From Ixodes scapularis (lineage: Eukaryota > Arthropoda > Arachnida > Ixodida > Ixodidae): a stretch of 64,000 nt of DNA. Shown one piece after another: positions 11,001-22,216 of the stretch. A model generated the notes under the pieces. It did no database searches. It was not told the DNA's origin and was given only the letters and a program-made list of their open reading frames with translations. A program made the position numbers and the translations under genes. The stretch spans positions 81,571,346 to 81,635,345 of the forward strand of contig NW_024609884.1 in NCBI RefSeq assembly GCF_016920785.2, in the 5' to 3' direction. The stretch's first letter is position 1. Every line of letters starts with the position of its first letter.

Positions 11001-12229
11001 CCGTGAGCAACGAAGCAACCTTGGCAATGGGTGAATGTAAGTGCATCAATCCAGTCTTTTTAATATGCTGTACAAGTTGTCAGTGTCTGTCACTTCTTAC
11101 TCATCAGATGCCTGCTTTTGAAAAACCATGGCCCCCATGTTGCGAGGCGTTAACGATCTTCAATGTCTCGGCCACAATTAAAGGAGATTATGGTATATGG
11201 CATCGTTTGCCGAGTGTATTGACTCCGTACTATTAAGAATTGATGATGGACGGTGTCAGCAGCTCGTAGGTTGTCTCTGGGTAATACTAGAATGTACAGC
11301 TTGTTCTTGCAATCTGTCGACATTTGGTAATAGTGTGTCCTCAAAAATTGTGCGAGCTGAAGCACACATTTACACAAATGATATGATTGTGTGCTTATCG
11401 CTCAAACAGGTGACGCAAACATGCAGCCTGGGAACCCAGCCGTGAGCAAAGAAGCAACCTTGGCAATGGCTGAAAGTAAGTGACATCAATCCAGTCTCTT
11501 TAATATGCTGTACACGTTGTCAGTGTCAGTCACTTCTTACTCATGAGATGCCTGCTTTTGAGGAGCCATGGCCCTCGTGTTGCTAGGCGTTGACAATCTT
11601 CAATGTATCGACCACAAAGGAGATTATGGTATATGGCATCGTTTGCCGAGTGTACTGACTCCATACCATTAAGAATTGATGATAGACGGTGGCAGCAGCT
11701 CGCAGGTTGTCTCTGGGTAATACTTGAATGTACAGCTTGTTCTCGCAATCTGTCGACATTTGGTAATAGTCTGTCCTCGGAAATTGTGCAAGCTGAAGCA
11801 TACATTTACACAAATGATGTGTGTGCGTGTGTTTTCTCCAGACAGGTTACGCAAACATGCGGCCTGGGAACTCGGCCGTGAGCGAGGAAGCAACTTCAGC
11901 GACGGCTGAAGGTAAGGGACATCAATCCAGTTTCTTGAATTCACTGTAGTTCTCGGTAGTCACGAGTGTCAATCACTTCCCACTCACAAGATGCCTGCCA
12001 CTGTTCTTTTCCCACCTAAACGGGCGTCATGGGGATTTGCAGACGTTCAGCACTATTGCTAGACGCATGTTTAGGGCCATAGGGAAGTTTTTGTACTGCA
12101 TTGGCTTAACTTCTCATCTGCTGCATTAGAAGTAAATGGCAATGTTTTGCTTCGTCTGAAGAGGTGACTCATACATGCCTCCTGGAAGCTCGGCCATGAG
12201 CAACAAGCCTGTGTGTGCAATGACTGGAG
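11001..12229 (+). repeat. Tandem array of 66-bp phase-1 exons in the P-element relative
   Basis: Three complete 66-bp exons (11410-11475, 11846-11911, 12164-12229) and a 3' half (11001-11036), spaced 439, 436 and 318 bases. Each complete exon follows AG and is followed by GTAAG or GTAGG, has phase 1 at both ends and is open in the same frame, encoding about 22 residues around a core NM-PG--AVS-EAT. Flanking intron sequence is also duplicated in the first two units. Because the exons are symmetrical, inclusion of any number keeps the frame. I do not know the function. In the protein they would lie N-terminal to the coiled coil. Confidence 0.7.
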
Positions 12230-12387
12230 GTAGGAACTCTTGTCAAGCCCTATCACTTCAAATTACCACCTGTTGGCAAAACTGTAAACATTTTTATGTT
12301 GATATGTTCTCATCCATCTCTTTTGTGCAGGTTAAGATGAGGTTTTTGTATCTTAAATATTCAGATGGGTGTTTATTTTTGTTTCAG

Positions 12388-12521
12388 TTTGCCTCATTCA
12401 TGAAGAGCGGATTAAATAACTTTAGAGAAAACTACTAAATGCAGAAAGACGAGCAAGGAAGCTTCAGAAAGAAAAAGAAATCGTCCTGAAGGACCATCGA
12501 ATGCTCCTAGCAGCTGATACG
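12388..12521 (+). pseudogene. P-element transposase exon: coiled-coil segment
   Basis: Acceptor TTGTTTCAG and donor ACG|GTACAT; enters in phase 1, matching the preceding 66-bp exon, and leaves in phase 0. It reads CLIHEERIK, two stop codons (TAA 12417-12419, TAG 12423-12425), then a charged heptad-like stretch (LLNAERRARKLQKEKE). Both stops are one C-to-T change from glutamine. Confidence 0.75.
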
Positions 12522-12862
12522 GTACATGTTTATAACTATTTTTGATGTTTATATATCTGCTGGAGTAGATGCAATATGCCTTCCATATGTGGTCGCCAGG
12601 AATTGTCAGTGGCAGAATCCCTGTGCTTCAGTATTTTCGCAACATGTCTAGTGCTCCGGCAAGGAAAGCACCTTCTTGCCTATGCTCCTCTTAGTGCTGT
12701 ACAGGACCATTAATATAAAATACTTTATGTTGGTGAAATAACTTTAAGTGAATTGTGTGCCCCAATTAATATTGTGCACTGGCCGGTTATTTGGAGCTTG
12801 TGTTTTGTGTTTGCTCTTTTAATGTGGATGTGGTGTTTTACGCTCTTTTTGCTACTATTCAG

Positions 12863-13046
12863 GTGGAGTGCATACGAAAGAATGGCTTGCGAGGTGGGCG
12901 TTGGTCAAACAAGGTTATCCAGTTGGCTATGAAGCTACGTTGTGCGTGTGGGAACAAAGGCTACTCGTGCATCAGTGAGAATGTGGTGCCACTGCCCAGT
13001 GTTCGTACACTTCAGCGAAGGATAGAAGATGTCTAGTTCAGATTCG
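12863..13046 (+). pseudogene. P-element transposase exon: GLRGGRWS segment
   Basis: Phase 0 in, phase 1 out. It encodes a segment with KNGLRGGRWSNKVIQLAMKL and LPSVRTLQRRIEDV, well conserved in P-element/THAP9 proteins. A TAG at 13034-13036 interrupts the frame before the donor FRF-G|GTAACT. The next exon resumes in the same frame. Confidence 0.75.
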
Positions 13047-13248
13047 GTAACTACATATGTCTTCTGTCATATGCAATGTAAAGCATGTAAAATTTGCAAA
13101 ACAGAACTTTCTTGGCAAAATTTCTCCAGTGTTCTACAATGCACCAATTATTTCCAGGCAGAACAATCTCATTTTGGCAGATATTCCTCACAGTTTGTTG
13201 TGTTTTATTAGTGACAGAATGTAATTTGAAATTTCTTATCATATGCAG

Positions 13249-13515
13249 GTATCTTGACCGAGCTTTTTTCGTCGCTTAAGGCCAAAGTTGCCTCAATGCT
13301 ACCTGTGGAGCGGCATGCTGCTCTTATGATTGACGAGATGCAGATAATCCCAGGCAAAGACTACGACTCATCCCTGAAGAAGGTCATCGGAAAGATCACG
13401 GTCCCACTGGCTCCAGGGTCGATCTGCACTGATGAACGTGCAACTCATGCTCTCGTCTTCAAGCTTGGAGGAATGTCGTCACGATGGAAGCAAACTATTG
13501 CGTACGAGTTTATAG
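13249..13515 (+). pseudogene. P-element transposase exon with MIDEMQI catalytic motif
   Basis: Acceptor CATATGCAG and donor ATAG|GTAACC. It encodes G-ILTELFSSLKAK through ALMIDEMQI to THALVFKLGG and YEFIG with no stop codon. The aspartate of DEM corresponds to the first RNase-H-fold catalytic acid of P-element transposase (family knowledge). Phase 1 in and out. Confidence 0.8.
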
Positions 13516-13749
13516 GTAACCACACATTTTTTTTAAACGAATACCTACCGTTGAGATTTATTTAGTTTCTAATAGTATCTTTAAATATAGCATGGCAGTA
13601 TTTCTCACTAATAAATTATGTGACAATCAAATCCAATGAAAAGTGGATAAGGTTTATCTTTCTTTTTATTTGAGACGAAAGGGGATGACAAAAGAATATT
13701 AGCCAACATCAATGCTAAAAGCTACTCGATCTGAATCATTTTCTTAAAG

Positions 13750-14012
13750 GGACGTCCAGTTGTTCGGCTAAAGTGAAGGACCTCACATTCGACCTCATCA
13801 GGAAGTGCGAGTCGATTGACCTTACCATTGATGCCATCATCGCGGACATGGTCCCAGAGAACCAGGGCCTTTGGAGGGAATGTGGCATTACTGCCACTAA
13901 GCTTGGGAAGACCTGTGTCTCCTGTAAACATCCATGTGCCAGCGGGTCTGACAGACAGCATGTCATCATTCCGGACGAGATTGTACAGAAGCACAACCTT
14001 CGATCAAACGAG
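13750..14012 (+). pseudogene. P-element transposase exon with second acidic region
   Basis: Acceptor TTTCTTAAAG and donor GAG|GTAAAT; phase 1 in, phase 0 out, no internal stop. It contains LIRKCESIDLTIDAIIADM and GLWRECGI, aligning with the P-element segment that usually reads CDQGSTN before the tryptophan. Here the acidic residue is kept in an ADM context. Confidence 0.75.
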
Positions 14013-14138
14013 GTAAATTTGCAATCTTGTCAATCATCATCAGTCACCAGTTCTGCTCAAAACTTCATCTCACAGTATATGTGTCGTTACATATCACTGG
14101 TGCTCTCCCCTTGCTTACGTTAACATTTTGTTATGCAG

Positions 14139-15441
14139 GTGTCGATCAACTAGGGCCGAGAGGTGGCCCAAAGAGATGGAACGAGCGAGTTGAAGCTGGC
14201 ACCGCACCTAAAGGACAGGCACCTTGACCTCAGACACTACGAAATGATGAGCGTTGCCTCGGCCCTGGATGGCATAAACCATAGCATAGGGTCGGCAGTA
14301 CGAGCGCTCGTGAAGGAGGGCCGGATGTCTTCTGTAGCCATAACAACGGCATGGTTTTTGGAAACCGTTTTTAAGTGGTTCCACCTGTTATCATCTCGCA
14401 AGATGAGCCTGGCAATGAGTGAGATTGATGTTGGAAAATATGACGACGCCGTGGGAGTTCCTGGCTGAAGTGCTGGTCCTTTTCAAATGACTGACGATTC
14501 AAGGACCAGGCAAGAAGCCAGCATGGAAACCTGTACAAACGGGTGTCCCAATCGCAACAACTGCCGCTCTCTCTATCGAAGACCTGTACCTAAAAGAGCA
14601 TGGTTTCAGGTATTTGTACCTCAATCAACTCTCTCAAGACGCACTTGAGAACCTGTTCAGTGTTATTAGGCAAAAAATCCGATCCCGCGACCTGTGCAGT
14701 TTAAAACCGCTTTGCGCACAATTACGCAGTCGCAGTTTTTTCAACCATGTCACACAGGATACTATGAGATGGATGACTCTCAGTACCTAGCGGACTTTAT
14801 TTCTTAAAGTCAGGCCGAGCCAAAAGAGGTGCTGCATGAGAAAGACGTCGTCGTTCAAGATGAAGATGAGTGCGAGTTGCCTAATGAAGATGATCAGATG
14901 TTAGCGCAGCTCGTCGACGACTTTACTGTTACCCAATCAACAAGTGGGCTGAAGCCGACCGATCGGTTGTCATTACACTACCTTTGTGGGTATAGGGTAG
15001 AAGCCGTCTGCACAAAATACAAACTTTATGCCATGTGCAAAGCCGCACTAACAGACCCTCAGAACACAGAGCACGCCTCTCTGACTCAGTTGAAGTCTTA
15101 TATACCGAAACCCTAATGAGGCAAACGCACTGTGCATGGTGTCGACACCTGCTTTTGCCTTGTTGGAGAAATGTGAGGTTGTCTTTCGAGCACAGGAATC
15201 GAACATTGTAGATGGTGCTGTTGACGTCCCTAGCATAACTGCACTGGTGCTTTCTGATTTCTCGGGAGAACATATCCCGAACTGTCATGGGGTTGAACAA
15301 AAACTTCTTTCAGCTTTCTTGTTGATGAGGCTGCGCTTCGCTCTGCGGAAGTACAATGAGCGTCATGCAGCAAAGCAGAGAAACTCGAAGTGTGGAAGCC
15401 GTAGCGTAGGGATGCGACACTGTTCTAATAGCTTGCGCTAG
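14139..15441 (+). pseudogene. P-element transposase 3' exon(s), stops and frameshifts
   Basis: Starts after TTATGCAG with V-S-I-N then TAG (14151-14153) where the family has tryptophan. It continues through SELKLAPHLKDRHL, the ALDGINHSIGSAVRAL helix and TTAWFLETVFKWFHLL (to ~14455), then changes frame several times. SQDALENLFSVIRQ lies near 14630-14675, MDDSQYLADFI near 14770-14805, and the C-terminal CHGVEQKLLSAFLLMRLRFA block near 15280-15345. The frame changes include a one-base loss in an A run near 14672. Non-functional as it stands. Confidence 0.75.
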
Positions 15442-15457
15442 CAACTTTAGCTAGCAA

Positions 15458-15682
15458 TAGACCAATCTCTCCAAGCGTTTGCCGCACGCATGGCGCTGCC
15501 ATAACTTTAGTTCACATGACGAGCAGCAGTGCACGAGACGGTTTGTGCCGTCTCGTGCTCGGCACACGCATAGTCACTGGACACGCACAGAGCTCCAGCG
15601 AGGTTGTCGCACGTGCAGAAAGACTAAAGTTCCCTTCATGCATCACGGCAGCATAGCAAGACTGGCTGTGGAGATTGGTTTA
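15458..15682. mobile_element. MITE, TAGACCRATCTC ends
   Basis: The left end TAGACCAATCTC and right end GAGATTGGTTTA are inverted copies. Inner arms around ACTTTAGTTCACATG and GACTAAAGTTC also pair. Same family as 51699-51912, and probably 60480-60955. It sits just after the P-element coding remnant. Confidence 0.65.
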
Positions 15683-15689
15683 TTGTATT

Positions 15690-18640
15690 CTTGCATCGTG
15701 AAGGGTTAGAAACATTTTACATATTTTTGTTGCGAGTGGCTTTTGCTATTTGCTCTTGCTATGTGACATTTTTTTTAGAAACTATATGGAAAGCGTGAGC
15801 TATTTGCATCGACCAGTTACTAATTTTAAAAAGCCTAGTATCATTCTGCATACTTCCTTTGACCTCACTTATTTTCTTTATGGATTGCCAGTGCAGTATG
15901 TTTTACTTGTTAAATATGTTTGTGTGTGTATTATATGTGTTTTTGAGAAATATTGCATTTTTATAGTGGACAGTGCATTGTAAGTTAAGAAAATTTATAT
16001 ACTTTTACACGGCATTTTACGAACTCGTTTCTTCATACACCTTTACAACTTTTTAGCGCTGTAACGACTTGACTGCTTTGGTCTCATAGAAATTTGTGTT
16101 ATTCTAATTCTTTAGGATAGGTGCTATGCAAGGTGCTTTTGTTATGACCATTAATACATACCAATTGAGTGTTCACTTATGAAGAAGGATATTGAATAAT
16201 TTGTGGCTGCATTTTTGTACAAAGTGGCAAATGGTGTTACTGAATCTTCTTAAGCCGTTAAAAATTACCTTCTACGTTATATTCTGCTTACTTCACACCT
16301 CATTTGTTCAGATATCTGCTGGTGTTGTGATACATAGTTAATCGCTTCATATGATTCAGTCATTATATAACAGCGGTCTGCTTCACCTCAGCATATGTGC
16401 ATCAATTACAATCTGTTGCAAACAATTAAAGGGTCATGTGCTTATTCTATAACATTATGTATTTATGTTTTGGTGTTAGAATTATTTCTGTTGAGTATGT
16501 GTGGGTTTCTAATTTTTTTCTTCTTATTTACTGTTTTTGCGTTAGAGCATCAAACAAGACTTGTCAATCATTCTGGACACCCAAAAATAAAGATTACTTC
16601 TTTAATCTTTGCAGTAGTTGCATGTGCAAATATACGGAGTGATTTTGCCCTACACAACTAATAACTCAGTTTATTGTTCCTATGATTTGAGGTAATGGAA
16701 ATGTATGGCAAAAATACCAAGTAGACTTTTGTCCTCTTAATTCTGTTTGTTAATGTTTATAATCACATGTGCAAAAAAAAAAAGCAACTGACGTATTGTG
16801 CACAAGCTGTTGGCATTGGAGTCACTGAATTCACACCTAATTATTCACTTACTTGGCACAACTCAGTGTAGCGTAAAGCTGATTATGAGACAATTGTGGT
16901 ATATCTAATTGACTTCAAGTATAAACAATACTGTCCTTTTTTAAGGTAATTTTTAGTCTTAGAATTTTCGGCATTCATCTCGTGAATTCCACGACGTGCC
17001 ATCAATGGTTAGAGCAGCATTTTGGCCACTGACATTCGTTACAACTCTGATTAAAGTTACCGTCGCACTTCAAAATATTTAGCTTGAGAGTGACTTGAAA
17101 GTCCCATTCTAGATTACCGAATGAGCCACGAGCGAAGAGAGTTTTTGAACGAGCGACGTAAGTCGCTCGTTCAAAGGTCAGCCAATAACATGTAACTACT
17201 TTCGTAGCTGCTGTGTAGTACGTGAAGTTTAGAACTTTTTTCTGAAGCTCGAGAAAACGATGGTTCTTTAAACATACAGCTGACACAGAGTTCTAATCCG
17301 CTTTGGCCTGCGCCGCGATACCGGCATTGAAACCGCTCGGTCGCTGGATGAAAAACAATGTCCTTTTTTCCAGAATAACTAGGTGCATATGACTACAACT
17401 CTTTCTTAACGTTTTGTTGATTTGTTGGGAAGACATTAGTTCAACTGGAAACGCTTCAAAAACCGTCAATTCTCTCGTGCAAGGCGTTTACCGCCACACG
17501 CACCCTCCGAGCGCGCTGGTTTGAGGGGGCCAAAATGGCGCCCGCTCGGTGTCGCTCGGCGCCGTTCCTCACCTTGGCGCTACTTTCCCCCTATCCAGTG
17601 ACTTTAGTTCACGCCTGAGCGTTTTAAAAGCTAAACTGCAGGCCAACGAGCTATGCGCTTTGTGCCATGTGACTTCCCACTAGCGGGTTAGTGAAGCAGA
17701 AGATGCATGCGTCGGCAATGTGACACTGGCAGCTTATTGTAACAGCAAAATTGTATTATAAACTCCGCTGTCAGTTTAAACGGAGATCGGCCTAAACCCC
17801 TCGTTACTTTCAACGTCTGGCAATGAGCAGGCAGGGGAGCGCTGCCAATATGGCTTCAGACTTTCAAGCCGCATTCTTAGAAGGGAGAATGTTGGAGGAA
17901 GTTCCATGCTGTGGACGGTGGGGGTTCTCGTTAGCGGACTATGCATGCGGGATGTTATACCGAAACTTTGGGGAATGCGAAGCACTGAATAAGCAGTGGC
18001 TGACATGGACACTCGAGTTGAGATCGGAGAGAACGGCTGTAAACGTGTGAGAGGCGGGCGCGTGCTGGATTGCGGATGATGATGCTTTTTGATAATTTCT
18101 TAACGGCATAGTCAATTCAGCTGTGACTTTGAGCATTATTATTTCAATTTGGTGGACAAGAAAAAAAGAAGTCATTCTGTCGGAGAGCAACCTTCATAAA
18201 ACAGGAGGCTTCGAAACGTAGCAAGCACGTAGAGCATTTGTTCTCACTATAAACCGTTTAAATGAACGAAAATAGCCCTTTAGCAACATGAAGCAGTCAA
18301 TGCGATCATGAGGAAGCAGTGTTCTGCAGTATTCTGATGCTGAACTATGAGTATTTGAAGTGATGTGCGTGCGCGGCCTCCACCAGCGTTAGTAAGGTTA
18401 ATGCCCAAATGTATTCGTTGTATGTTTGTGTGATGCAACAATGTCTCGGTCGACCAGCGCAGGACCCATTTATCTCAAAGACCACTTTAAGTCATTTATT
18501 CTTGCATATATTCGGCCTCTTAAAGTTCTTAACCTAAACATATGTGAAAAATTTAATTGGAGTGTATTTGATACGGGTTTTTTTTTTAGATGAGTCAATA
18601 AATTCCGCCCCAAAAACACGCAGTAAACATTGAATATCTT
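15690..18640. other. About 3 kb with no recognised gene
   Basis: Mostly AT-rich to 17.3 kb, then a GC-rich patch (17480-17600). Open frames up to ~90 codons are present, but none shows a domain or paired splice sites. A 14-bp hairpin lies at 17144-17175. Confidence 0.5.
17144..17175. repeat. 14-bp hairpin with GTAA loop
   Basis: TTTGAACGAGCGAC and its inverse separated by four bases. Isolated, not followed by a T run and not near a recognised gene end. Confidence 0.7.
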
Positions 18641-18649
18641 TTGCGAGTT

Positions 18650-18785
18650 TGTTTAGAGTAACGCAAAAGTAATTAACTAAACGAAGTTATAAATCGATTA
18701 TTTTTTACGGCGAGTAATTCGTAAGGTAATCAGTTACATTTTAAGGCACGTAATTGTAATTATAAATAATTACTTTTTCGAGTAA
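18650..18785. repeat. Terminus-like AATTACTTTTTCGAGTAAC repeat
   Basis: Degenerate repeats of GTAATTA/AATTACTTTTT end in TTTTTCGAGTAAC, like the ends of the composite element at 33825-41057 (33900-33960 and 41010-41050). Interpreted as one end of a DNA transposon. The partner end was not found. Confidence 0.45.
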
Positions 18786-18850
18786 CGGGCAGAAGTCTGA
18801 GCCTGTCTCCCCTACCTCGTCGTTGAAACAAAGCGCTGCAACCCCTGGAG

Positions 18851-19230
18851 GTGGAGTTGAAGAAGACGACCGTCGGAAACATCCTCCAAGAATGTCGGAG
18901 GGCCCCCACCCACTCTAGCAACGACAAGCATCGAAACGCCGATTCTGCAACGGTGCCCAACAACCTCAACGTTGTCATCGACGGCCACGACGCGTTGGCA
19001 CTTGTGGACGCCGGAACAGATTACTTCGTTTTGAGTGACAAGCTCTCTCGCTGCCTTCGGAAAGTCACAATGCCCTGGGACGGCCCGCAAATACGCACCG
19101 CCGGAGGACATTTCATCACGCCTGTTGGGAGGTGCATTGCCCGCGTCGAAATTCATGGGGAGACCTATCCATTCAAGTTCGTCGTCCTTCAGGACTGTGT
19201 GAAAGACGTCATCCTTGGCTTGGACTTACT
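18851..19230 (+). pseudogene. Ty3/Gypsy-like retrotransposon protease fragment
   Basis: A single open frame encodes an aspartic-protease-like stretch: LALVDAGTDYFVLS at the active-site position and DVILGLDLL at the conserved flap/C-terminal ILGxDFL position. The usual D-T/S-G motif reads D-A-G, so catalysis would be impaired. Homology breaks off at ~19230, where LINE sequence begins. Confidence 0.7.
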
Positions 19231-19239
19231 AGTGCGTTT

Positions 19240-19960
19240 AATAAGTATTTTGTAAATCTAGGTAAAACAAATACCAAGTCAGATGCTTAAAAATACATCA
19301 GTGTTCGAAAGAATCAATCTTTGTTTCTTACGCCTGTTACTAGTTCGGAAGTAATATCTGTCTCTAATCCTTTAAAAAAATAGTAAAAGTTGGGGCTCCG
19401 ATGGATTACAAATTCTCCAGTTAAATATATAATTGATCTTATTTTTCCTGTTTTGACGCACATTTTTAATGTATGTTAGCTAGACAGCGTGTTTCCTAAA
19501 CAAATGCAGCTGGCTAAAGTAACCGTTCTAAATAAGAAAGGTAGTAAAAATGACTTCAATATTAACCGACCTGTTTCAATACTTTCTGTGTTTTCTAAAG
19601 GCCTAGAAAAAATGATACTTCTACGACTAACAGCATTTGCTGATAACCATAAAATTTTAAGTTCATCGCAATTTGGGTTTCGCAAACAACGATCTACGGA
19701 ACTCGCACTTCTCGCGGAAAAAAAAATACTCTTAAAAATTTTAAAAAGAAAGCTCACGCTTGGTGTATTCATTGACTTTACCAAAACATTCGACTATAGA
19801 AATTATAATTTATTATTAAAAAAATTAGCCATGTATGAATTTCATGGGCAAGTACTAATATTTACAATCGTATTTATCCTCCCGTAGGCATTATGATAAT
19901 ACAAATTGTAACTTATATGAAATCAAACCGATTGAATCAGGCGTTCCTCAAGGAAGTATC
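19240..19960 (+). mobile_element. LINE reverse transcriptase fragment inserted in Gypsy debris
   Basis: 19489-19860 encodes RT blocks of a non-LTR element: MQLAKVTVLNKKGSKNDF, RPVSILSVFSKGLEKM, SSSQFGFRKQRSTELA, and GVFIDFTKTFDY (the block normally ending in a conserved AFD). A VPQGS block follows near 19935-19960 in another frame. Truncated at both ends and frameshifted. Confidence 0.7.
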
Positions 19961-19964
19961 CTCA

Positions 19965-20200
19965 AGGAAGGGGCTTTATCGTTATTTAAAGCCATGTTCC
20001 AAAAGGAGCGCAAGGTGCGTCGATGCACGAGGCACGGGCAACGTGCAGCCCTTGGGAAGATCATGGCTGCACAGCAGAGCTCTGAGCTAGATTTCAGACG
20101 CCATGTTCTTCCCAGATTTGGCGTGCGGGACGTGTCTCGAGCATTTTCACAACAATAAATGGCGCCACTTTTCCCAGGATATAGGGGCTTTAGCGTTAAC
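19965..20200 (+). other. Unassigned stretch within Gypsy debris
   Basis: Contains an AATAAA at ~20154 in otherwise unrecognised sequence. It might be LTR-derived, but no matching second LTR was found. Confidence 0.3.
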
Positions 20201-21033
20201 AGCATGGCAGCTCTCCAACGGGACGATCCTGAACTTCGCGCACTGATCGACCACTTGGAAGGACGAGGGGGAACGATTCCCCAAGACTTTTCGCGTGCCC
20301 TACCAACATTCGCCGTCCTGCAAGGTATTTTCTAGAAAGAGAAATTCGAGGGCAGCAACTCGACGAGGCTGCTGGTAATCCCTACAAGTCTCCGAGAAGA
20401 GATCTTCCAAGCCTGCCACGACGACCCGACATCTGGTCACCTTGGCCACAGCAGGACTCTCACAAGGATCCGAGGGAAAATTACTACTGGCCCAGGTTCC
20501 CGAAGACTCTGCAACTCTACACACGATTGTGCCACGAGTGCCAGCGACGGAAGAAACCGCCGACGAAGCCGGCAGGCCTTTTGTCGCCGATCGTGCCCTC
20601 GACTGCACCGTTCCAGCAGACTGGAATGGACCTACTTAGACCATTCCCGCCGTCGACGCGTGGAAAACGTTGGATAATCGTTGCAAATGTTTATCTCACT
20701 CGGAACGCCGAGACAAATGCACTCCCTTCGGGAATCGCTCTGGAACTAGCCAGGTTTTTCGTTCAATCTAGCGTCCTCCGACACTGCGCTCCACAAGTCC
20801 TGATTACGGGCTGGGGCTCGTCAGTTACGGCGCAACTGACACAAGAGATACTCCGCCTGAGCCACACCGATAACCGACGAACAACAGCATGCCACATGCA
20901 GACCAACGGGCTGACGGAGCGATTAAACAAGACCATCGCCGACATGATCTCAATGTACGTGGACGTGGAACACAAGACGTGGGATGAGGTGTTGCCCTAC
21001 GTCACGTTCGACGAGCTGGTTACCACCAGGTAG
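20200..21033 (+). pseudogene. Ty3/Gypsy-like integrase fragment
   Basis: Two or three frames together encode an integrase: HHCC zinc-binding region (CHDDPTSGHLGHSRT then CHECQRRK), first catalytic aspartate in the GMDLL context (~20627), second position LITGWGSS (normally LITDRGT, so the aspartate is replaced by glycine) and glutamate in GLTERLNKT (~20915-20935). An in-frame stop lies near 20330. The loss of the second catalytic aspartate and the frame breaks make it inactive. Confidence 0.75.
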
Positions 21034-21039
21034 TCGTCG

Positions 21040-22095
21040 TCCGAGCAGTGTCAGCAAGGTATTTCGATTTGTTGATGATTACCTGGTGGTAATCAAAACA
21101 CCTGAGGGGGCTTCAAAAGATAGCGTTGCCAATTCAGTGTTGGATATTTTTACGTGACACTCTGGACGACTAACATTTAGACACGAACGCCAAGACGGCA
21201 TGTTCTTGCGGTTTCTTGGACTAAAATTGAAGTTCACGGGGCGCTATGTGTGCCCGCTCTATCACCCTCGCACTAAAAAAGGACTTTTGCCTTTTGATTC
21301 TCGTCACTCGAAGCTAGCTAAAAGGGGCATCGCGTCATCGTGTCTGCAGGTGGCCCTAGAGAAGTCTTGCCACCATACTCCCCAGGAAAACTTAGGGAGG
21401 AAGGTTGAACGACTTAGCACCGCGGGCTTCCCAGCTTCAGTTTTGTTGGCGATGGCGGAAAAGCTACTAAAGAAGATAAGGACGGGACCCCAACCACATA
21501 GGAAACGACCAAATAAGAGACCAGAAGTAATCATTTATATACACAAAATCTCTCACGATATGAAACAGATAGCAGGGCGGTACGATGTGCCTGCTGTCTT
21601 TTCTGTGCCAAGTGAGATGTCGCAACAAATGTCCGATAAATTACAGGACTAAGTACGTTGAGTGCACTTTCGGGGTGGGTTACGCATTCCTCTAAGCTAT
21701 GGCCGAGTACACATCGACCAAACTGGCCGATGTGTCAGTGATCGAGCACGCGAACATGCACTTTCGCTGCAATTATCCACGGGGGGGGGGGGGGGGGGGG
21801 GGGGGGGGTCTTGACAGCTCGATTTTGGGCAAAGTTGCTGACAAAACTGCAAGGGAATTGCTGGAAGCCTACAAAATAGGAAATGAGGGTGATAATTGTG
21901 TCAGTCAAACATCGGTGTTTTTAAACAAGAAATAAATAACGTTTTGAACAGACGTGCCGACGCTATGACGGTGTGGTTGGTAACATAGGTATTTTTTTTT
22001 TTAATTAAACGTTCAGTTGAAGTTTGTCGCTCGTCCTGTCTATTCCTCCCTTCGTCTGTGTATTTTTGCGCGCTGCCACCAGTTTGTGCTCATGA
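21040..22095 (+). mobile_element. Penelope-like element 3' copy, unit 2
   Basis: Begins with the RT catalytic block RFVDDYLVV (~21060-21090, frame-broken), then 21200-21652 encodes the RT C-terminal part, including LPFDSRHSKLAKRGIASSCL and a TAGFPASVLLAMAEKLLKK helix. 21699-21930 encodes the downstream region ending TSVFLNKK. No intact GIY-YIG endonuclease is visible. A 28-G run (21781-21808) interrupts the coding remnant. The 3' flank (about 21960-22095) is inverted relative to the matching part at 4.8 kb and identical in position to 33.11-33.22 kb beside exon B3. Confidence 0.72.
21781..21808. repeat. 28-base G homopolymer
   Basis: An uninterrupted run of 28 G inside the Penelope-like remnant. 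The true length is uncertain in any assembly. Confidence 0.9.
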
Positions 22096-22216
22096 GCGAA
22101 CTCGCCTGCATCGCTACATTGATTAACATCGAATGAAGGCTCAGAAGAGACGCGTTTGCATAGAAGCGAATAAGGCATTCTTCCAGAAGGCGCGATTTCA
22201 GAACATGAGCACTTAC

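Larger units (their letters stand above)
10981..15445 (+). mobile_element. P-element/THAP9-like DNA transposon, decayed
   Basis: Several exons with conserved GT/AG boundaries encode a P-element-type transposase: coiled-coil region, central RNase-H-like part with the MIDEMQI motif, and the C-terminal QDALENLFSVIRQ motif characteristic of P-element and THAP9 proteins. The 5' part, including any THAP zinc finger and the left terminus, is missing: the first recognisable exon is cut at 11001 by the palindrome. No terminal repeat pair was identified. At least four nonsense codons and later frameshifts make it non-autonomous. It was inserted between exon A1 and exon B2 of the FN3 gene, antisense to it. 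Confidence 0.75.

Noticed and set aside
17823..18050. Small plus-strand gene (75 codons)
   Set aside because: No homology recognised, opposite-strand frames of similar length overlap it, and there is no promoter or poly(A) evidence.
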